Assembly (NCBI GenBank): GCA_024036415.1
Contig: JAMWET010001646.1
Coordinates: 104,501 to 168,500 of the forward strand
Length of the DNA stretch: 64,000 nt
Reading direction: 5' to 3'
From: Prochilodus magdalenae
Taxonomy: Eukaryota; Chordata; Actinopteri; Characiformes; Prochilodontidae
Part shown: positions 58,970-64,000 of the stretch, in pieces
Layout: each line of letters opens with the position of its first letter
How positions within the stretch are numbered: position 1 is the first letter of the stretch
Translations under genes and position numbers: made by a program
The notes under the pieces: generated by a model
Databases searched by the model: none
Told to the model about the DNA's origin: nothing
The model's input: the letters and a program-made list of their open reading frames with translations, nothing else

Positions 58970-59029
58970 GTAAGCACACCATACACACTCTACTGTTTGT
59001 GTTTGAACATAATCCAAAATAAGCCCTGT

Positions 59030-59150
59030 GATAGACTTAAGGCTTGTCCAGGGTGTTTCCTGCCTTCTGCCCAATTATTACTGGGAAGGGCTTCAGCACC
59101 TCCACAAATCACCCAGGAGAATAAGCGGTTAAGATAATGAATGGATATCT
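59030..59150 (+). mobile_element. LINE/SINE 3'-tail fragment
   Basis: Contains CTTGTCCAGGGTGTTTCCTG, CCTTCTGCCC, GCTTCAGCACC and GAATAAGCGGTTAAGATAATG, the tail order of a widespread fish retrotransposon (GACCTGTCCAGGGTGTACCCC ... GGATAAGCGGTTAGAAAATG in canonical form). Same family as 9325-9432. Confidence 0.65.
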
Positions 59151-59439
59151 AAAATAGCATCTATGAAAAAAACATAATCTCTGTCAGCATTCAGACAACC
59201 ATGATACCATTTATATGCTAAGCTGTAGTATCAACTATCTTGGAGTCTGAATTATGTCCAGTGTCGATGGCTGCATATCATGCACTGCCAGAAACCCCAT
59301 CAGCAAGTCTATTTGGAACTACTAAGTCACTCGAGATAAATGTTGTGATGATTTAGGCTTGCAGGATTTAATCATGATGCTAATTGATGGCAAGCAAATC
59401 TATCAGAGATTATGTAACAAGTCATTACTGCTACAGCTT

Positions 59440-59630
59440 TCTCACTGCTGTGGTTCCTCTGCTGGCTTCCTGATCCTGATCGCCTCCAGAAATGCAACAT
59501 GGGCCCTGAAAGTCTCAAGTACGGCTTGGCTTGTGTCTGTACTGGGACTCAGGTGGTGGAATAAACTTCCCCTGGTCCCATACTGTCTCCCAGTGTCGAC
59601 TAAAGTAAACCCCGGTCCTCTTAACATAAG
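59440..59630 (+). mobile_element. Possible LINE C-terminal fragment
   Basis: The + strand frame reads GLRWWNKLPLVP, like the conserved RLWNSLP-type end of fish LINE (L2-like) proteins, within a longer open stretch. It has no flanking landmarks, and the call rests on that one string. Confidence 0.4.
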
Positions 59631-60078
59631 AAAGGATGTCTTGTGGGGCCCAATGCTCTTAGAATTGAGGTCATTTTTGTTACTGTGCCTTTACTATGAC
59701 TTACATATATAGATGTGCAAATGCTCATATGTAAATGCTCGCCATAACTTCAGCATGAATGGACGTGGCTTATGGTGCTGAATGCGGCATAAGTGGACAT
59801 ATAAGTAATTTTTATGGATTATTGGGACAGCAGAACCAGCAGTATGCCTTATAACTTTCAAATAACTTTCAAAAAGGCAGAATATTCAAATTTTATGTTT
59901 TCTCATTTAAACAGCTAGCTTTCTTAGGTTGTCTAGGATAGCTAAATTACAGGATGCTAGGACGAGGGGAAGGCATCATGTGCTCTGTTGCAACATTAAT
60001 TAGTTGTACTCTCCCTGCAGAGCCAGAACTGAGACAGTAACAGCAGTCGGTAGCTGGCGTTATTAAAGAATGTTGTCT

Positions 60079-60240
60079 GGAACGGTGTTTCTCAACTCTG
60101 GTCCTAGAGGCACCTTGTCCTGCACTTCTAAGTGCGTTCTCTGCTCTCTGACTCAACTTATCAGCTCATTAACAAGCTCTTTCAGTGTGACAGGCGGTGT
60201 GTTAAAGCAGGGAATCCACCTAAAATGTGCAGGCCTAATT
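60079..60240. repeat. Dispersed repeat with inverted halves
   Basis: The words GTGTTTCTCAACTCTGGTCCT, CAGCTCATTAACAAGCTCTTT and AAGCAGGGAATCCACCTAAA follow the order of a common fish non-coding repeat. Its right terminal part is missing. Confidence 0.5.
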
Positions 60241-60633
60241 AGAGCAAAGATAAATAGCTACAAAATCAATTTGTCCAGTGATGCTTAATATAGCTAGCTA
60301 TTGGGTTTTACTCAGTTATTACATGTGTTAACAGGTATCTACCTTACTTTAGGTTTGTGTGACCTTTAGACCCACCCAGGAAATGCTTCTCCACCTACCT
60401 GCTCCTTCCCCATCAATCAGAAGAAAAATATAAGATCTGTTGTTTATTAGCAAGGTCTTGCTAAAAGTTCTTATTTGCAGCACAGCTCTTTAGAGGACTA
60501 CAAGGAGTGTTGTGTTTTTATGTCTATGTATTTATAGGTCAGCATGGTTCCTGGCAGAGTCTTATCTTGATGGTATCTTTAGTCTCTGGCCTTTTTCCAT
60601 TAGCATGCTTTTCAAGTAGACAACCAGGCAGAT

Positions 60634-60672
60634 CTGTAAAATGGCTCAGGATAAGAGCATCTGCCAGACATT
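60634..60672 (+). repeat. L2/SINE-type tail
   Basis: GTAAAATGGCTCAGGATAAG and AGCATCTGCCAGA correspond to the GTAAGTCGCTTTGGATAAAAGCGTCTGCCAAA end shared by many L2-mobilised fish SINEs. Confidence 0.5.
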
Positions 60673-61288
60673 CACACAAACGACACACTTATTTTTCTCT
60701 CCCCACATTTCTCTCGCTCCCATTCTCTCATAGCCATGTGCCATTTGGTTGTGTACTCATTAGCATTGTGTGCTAACAGTAGACGCCTGCTAGTATATAA
60801 TTAAGCTTCATCTTTCTCAGCCCAGTCTGGTGATGTGTCGAGAAGGTTTTTCTCAATACCCTTCAGACGACGTGCTTGATAAACTCCCTGTGTAATTAAT
60901 TGTAACACTCTGTGGCCGATGTGCTGAGTAATGTTCTCATTTAGTTCTCAGTGTGAAGCGAGCAAGACCGCCTCAGCGTTAAACTGCCCACACACACACA
61001 CACTCACAAACACACATCAGTCAAGTGACAGCAAGCAAGTAGCAGCATAGCCCTGACACTGTGAAAGAAGGACTAAAAATATCCTGGGCGATGCCAAGAT
61101 GCTATTCTCCTCAAACCCCCCACAAAAGCTCTGTTGTATGTGGGTGGAAATTTGCCGAGCGACTCACCTTGAGTCTGTGAACAGGTTTCAACAGCACAAT
61201 TATCCAGCATGGCACCACTGAAGGCTGCCTATGCAAGGTTGTTCTATATTAGCTTTGACTTTCAAAAAAGAAAAAAAAAACCTTCACC

Positions 61289-61293
61289 GTCCA

Positions 61294-61325
<32 letters not shown>
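61289..61325. repeat. (CT)n microsatellite
   Basis: Uninterrupted CT dinucleotides, about 17 units. Confidence 0.9.
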
Positions 61326-61326
<1 letters not shown>

Positions 61327-61753
61327 CCTTTCATTTGGGTTAAATATAGCAGGCTGGAACATTCATAGTCCTCAACACATCTTTTCAGAAGGAGAGAGTG
61401 TTTTGATCAGCAGGGCCTTGATGTGAAATTTCAGCCTTTTTCTAAGCAGCCAGCTCCAAAGCGCTGATTTATACTCAAGACACTTGAAAGGGGGGATTGA
61501 TCAGAAGATTTGAAAAAGCTTTATGGCAGTGGCGCTTTATACATGCTGCCCCTTTTTTCATGAATACTTTTATGCTTCATGTTCTTCAGACCCCCCGTTG
61601 CTCTGTTTAACCTGGGCGTGTGGGCTTTCTGTCCTCTGTATGCCCCTGCATAGCTGTATATACTCCATATTCCATACCTTAAATGATTGTTCATACATGG
61701 CTGTTCCACTAGAATGAAGTCTGCATGATAAGTGTATGACTACAAATGTCTGG

Positions 61754-61756
<3 letters not shown>

Positions 61757-61823
<67 letters not shown>
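61757..61823. repeat. (AT)n microsatellite
   Basis: About 33 uninterrupted AT units, ending directly at TACACTCAGC, a possible end of the adjacent mobile element. Confidence 0.95.
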
Positions 61824-61826
<3 letters not shown>

Positions 61827-61849
61827 TCAGCCGACAGGAATTACACTTG

Positions 61850-62320
61850 GTAGGTACATATGACATTGTGAGACATGCGAATGATTTGAAAATTGCATCA
61901 ACATTAGGAACCTCTACAACTCTATGCCGAGACATCTGACATATTAGCTAACATGGTGGCCCACGACATACTGAGATACACTACCTCTGTATGTGTAGCT
62001 CAATAAATATTGCCCAAATTCATCCAAATTCTTCACCTCTTATGGTTCCTGGTAATTACTGCTATTCGATGCTTCCATCTGGGTGCACACACATCAATGC
62101 ATTAACCAATGCATTAAAAACAGATATGCTTCTGTTATGGATATCGCCCCAGGCCTTGAGCCTGGAATACTTAGCCTTGAGAATACTTAAAAAAAATTCT
62201 GTCAACAAGTACTGTTTGTTGCTACATCCACAAATGTAACTTAAGACTGAACTATAGACAGAAGAGGTCATATATCAGCATCGTCCAGCACCCTGCAGTC
62301 CTCTTGACTTGAGCTCATCT
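61850..62320 (+). mobile_element. Mariner-like transposase relic
   Basis: The + strand frame reads TYDIVRHANDLK, like the YDIVRR helix of mariner-type transposases. After a deletion it reads MVPGNYCY, then WISPQALSLEYLALRIL and SVNKYC. That spacing fits the mariner C-terminal order (QQDSAPAH, then WPPxSPDLNPLDYxxWxIL, then the LExK...HP block) with heavy decay. The catalytic acidic residues are mostly lost, and stops and a large internal deletion make it dead. Confidence 0.55.
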
Positions 62321-62399
62321 GAAATGGATTGAAACTCAGCAGCAATGTGTCTTGTGGTCAGCATGTTTCTAGTTTATGAAAATAATAAATGACATGTTT

Positions 62400-62930
62400 T
62401 CAGTTGTAGAGGCTGTTTATAATCCAATGCTGCTTAAATATCCTCACACAATTCCTGCAGATTTTGTGGTAGGGGTGGAGCTGAAGCGACACTAGGCTTT
62501 CTGGACATGTTACATGTGATAAGAGGCTGTTCAGCTTGCCCTTGACCACTGTGCCTTCAAACACAGATTTGTTGATTTTTTTTCTACTCAGTAAAAAAAG
62601 TGACCAATTAAAAAAGAGACTCATCAATGAAGATGGCTTGTGTCATTCTGAGTCAGTCCATGACGCGACACCATTACTGTCTTTGCCGACATTGAGGTGG
62701 CATTCAGGGCAGTCATTGTAATACTCTGCGTGCATGTAGTCCTGCATCATGCAGCCGTCTGGCAATGATCCTGTCACTAACAGGAGAGAGCATTACCGCT
62801 CACTGAATGTATATATATAGTCAGTCAGGCAAGGTGATGGGTCCATTACTTGCTTACATCACATGCACAGCAATCGCGGTCAAGCCTGTCCACCAAGTTT
62901 CATTTCTGTCGCCTGATCCCTTCTGGGGAT
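62400..62930 (-). mobile_element. Tc1-like element relic (copy 3)
   Basis: On the minus strand it matches 28387-28821 in order: CCAGAAG, GTGATGTAAGCAAGTA, TCCTGTTAGTG, CAGGACTACATG, then GACTCAGAATGACACAAGCC and ATCTTCATTGATGAGTC, which is the FSDES region (here FIDES). The far end has diverged, so 62400 is approximate. Confidence 0.6.
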
Positions 62931-62976
62931 TCTTTTTTGATGATGAATGTTTTTTTTAACTTTCTCTGTTTATTAG

Positions 62977-63019
62977 CATTTCACATGTTGTCCCACCTTT
63001 TTAGAATTGGGCTTGTATT
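62977..63019 (-). repeat. Terminal inverted repeat of a mariner-type MITE
   Basis: GCATTTCACATGTTGTCCC followed by ACCTTTTTAGAATTGGGC and TTGTA is the right end of a well-known fish element whose ends read TACAACCCCAATTCC. The matching left end was not found nearby. Confidence 0.55.
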
Positions 63020-63127
63020 AATGATGCTCATGACACAGAAAGTATTTGCATTGTGATGTAAATCATCACAGTAGCAAAAGCATGTTGTCTTATTGCTTAC
63101 CCCTACTAGAAAGATGTGCCAGTGTAA

Positions 63128-63164
63128 TAGTACCACACTGTGTGTGTTTGTGTGTGTGTGTGTG
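63128..63164. repeat. (GT)n microsatellite
   Basis: GT dinucleotides with one TTT interruption. Confidence 0.9.
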
Positions 63165-64000
63165 AGGACATATGTGAGTGTATTTCTGTGTATGTATAGC
63201 TAATCATATGGCATGCTAGCATAAGTGCTGGCATGAATTAATTATTGACTGATTTAATAATTATGCAAATCCCCTGAAAGCCTGAAAATGTTTAACTGCT
63301 TCATTAAAAGACAAATCTGCTCAATCAGGCTCATTAGCTTGTGTGGGCTAATGATTGATAGAGCAGCATGCTATGTACAGAGCTTACATTCTTGCATGTT
63401 GGATGGTTGGTGGGCTGGCTCACGTCATTTACATGGGACTTAAATGAGACTTGGTTTGCGCTGTGTGTGAGGTACGCTGGTATTTCTTTCATTTTCCAAA
63501 GCCATCATATCTAAAGCCATGGATAAAGGGACCACTGCAGTAACGTCATGAAGAGACTGGGCCCAGTGCCTAACATGCATTACAATGCCTAGTATATTGC
63601 ACGTCAAGTCATGCCTAAATGCAAAGCAATGGCACTCCTGACAATGTGATTTTCTGCCTCTGTCAGACAGGATGGGAAATTTGCATGTATATTTCTCTCT
63701 CAAAGGCAGTCAACTATATTTCTAGCTTGAAGGCTACTGTAACCAGCAATCGTTAGAATCTGCATGTGTCAGTGTTCTGGCTGCTTTAATTTCGCACTCT
63801 GGCTACCTCAGCAAAGGCTGTGGAATATATCTTCTGCACGCGCACGGACGGTTGGGCTAACTGAAATGAAATTTATTGGAGAAGTGCAGGATTAGTGAGG
63901 ACACCTGCATGAAGCACAGCAAAAAATATATATCTTTGAAACTGAAATGATTTTAAATATAGGCAATATGTCTAATATTTCTTATTATTTGATTTTTGTA

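Larger units (their letters stand above)
58970..64000 (+). other. pitpnm3: Partial pitpnm3 intron after exon J
   Basis: Starts with donor GTAAGC and runs off the window. It contains LINE/SINE tails (59.03, 59.44, 60.08, 60.63 kb), a long AT repeat, a mariner relic, a minus-strand Tc1 copy and a terminal inverted repeat of a mariner-type element near 63.0 kb. The segment 63.18-63.37 kb looks non-repetitive and may be conserved. No LNS2-coding exon was found. Confidence 0.6.

Noticed and set aside
61736..61939. Open frame starting with Ile-Tyr repeats
   Set aside because: The first half is the AT microsatellite in translation. The second half belongs to the mariner relic and was annotated as such.

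Overview
The window is intronic and exonic DNA of a vertebrate, almost certainly a teleost fish. Short exons of a recognisable vertebrate gene sit in long AT-rich introns. The introns are full of fish-type repeats: CA, GA and AT microsatellites, Tc1/mariner relics, hAT and fold-back MITEs, tRNA-derived SINEs, LINE 3' fragments and a solo LTR. The long fold-back repeat at 22.08-22.83 kb and the SINE at 18.85 kb are types I associate with otophysan fishes (characins, catfishes and relatives). That placement is recollection, not something the sequence proves. Nothing prokaryotic is present.

One gene accounts for all coding sequence I can support: the middle part of pitpnm3 (Nir1, membrane-associated phosphatidylinositol transfer protein 3), on the + strand. 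Ten exons lie at 12960-13030, 14221-14441, 33164-33353, 35356-35478, 35869-36053, 47565-47716, 48034-48204, 56630-56836, 57254-57402 and 58853-58969. All ten have GT-AG borders and join without a phase clash into one open frame of 528 complete codons. The N-terminal exons (acidic FFAT-like region) were not found in 1-12959. The C-terminal LNS2 exons were not found after 58969. The window is therefore an internal slice of a gene longer than 50 kb. The exons encode the end of the N-terminal linker, the alpha/beta (lipase-like) half with its GDCVGG motif, a serine-rich linker, and nearly all of the DDHD domain.

Layout: 1-12959, upstream intron or 5' flank with a minisatellite, a Tc1 relic, a pyrimidine-rich tract and a hAT element; 13031-35868, the first five exons, split by an 18.7-kb intron holding a SINE, a fold-back element, a second hAT copy, a Tc1 copy and two large purine tracts; 36054-47564, an 11.5-kb intron with an odd local duplication, a second Tc1 copy and a solo LTR; 48205-56629, an intron with a perfect AT palindrome, a TTAA-flanked MITE and a LINE fragment; 58970-64000, a partial intron with LINE/SINE pieces, a mariner relic and a third Tc1 copy. 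No RNA gene, CRISPR array, operon or novel multi-gene system is visible. The points of interest are repeat history, candidate conserved non-coding blocks, and two residue substitutions in the protein.
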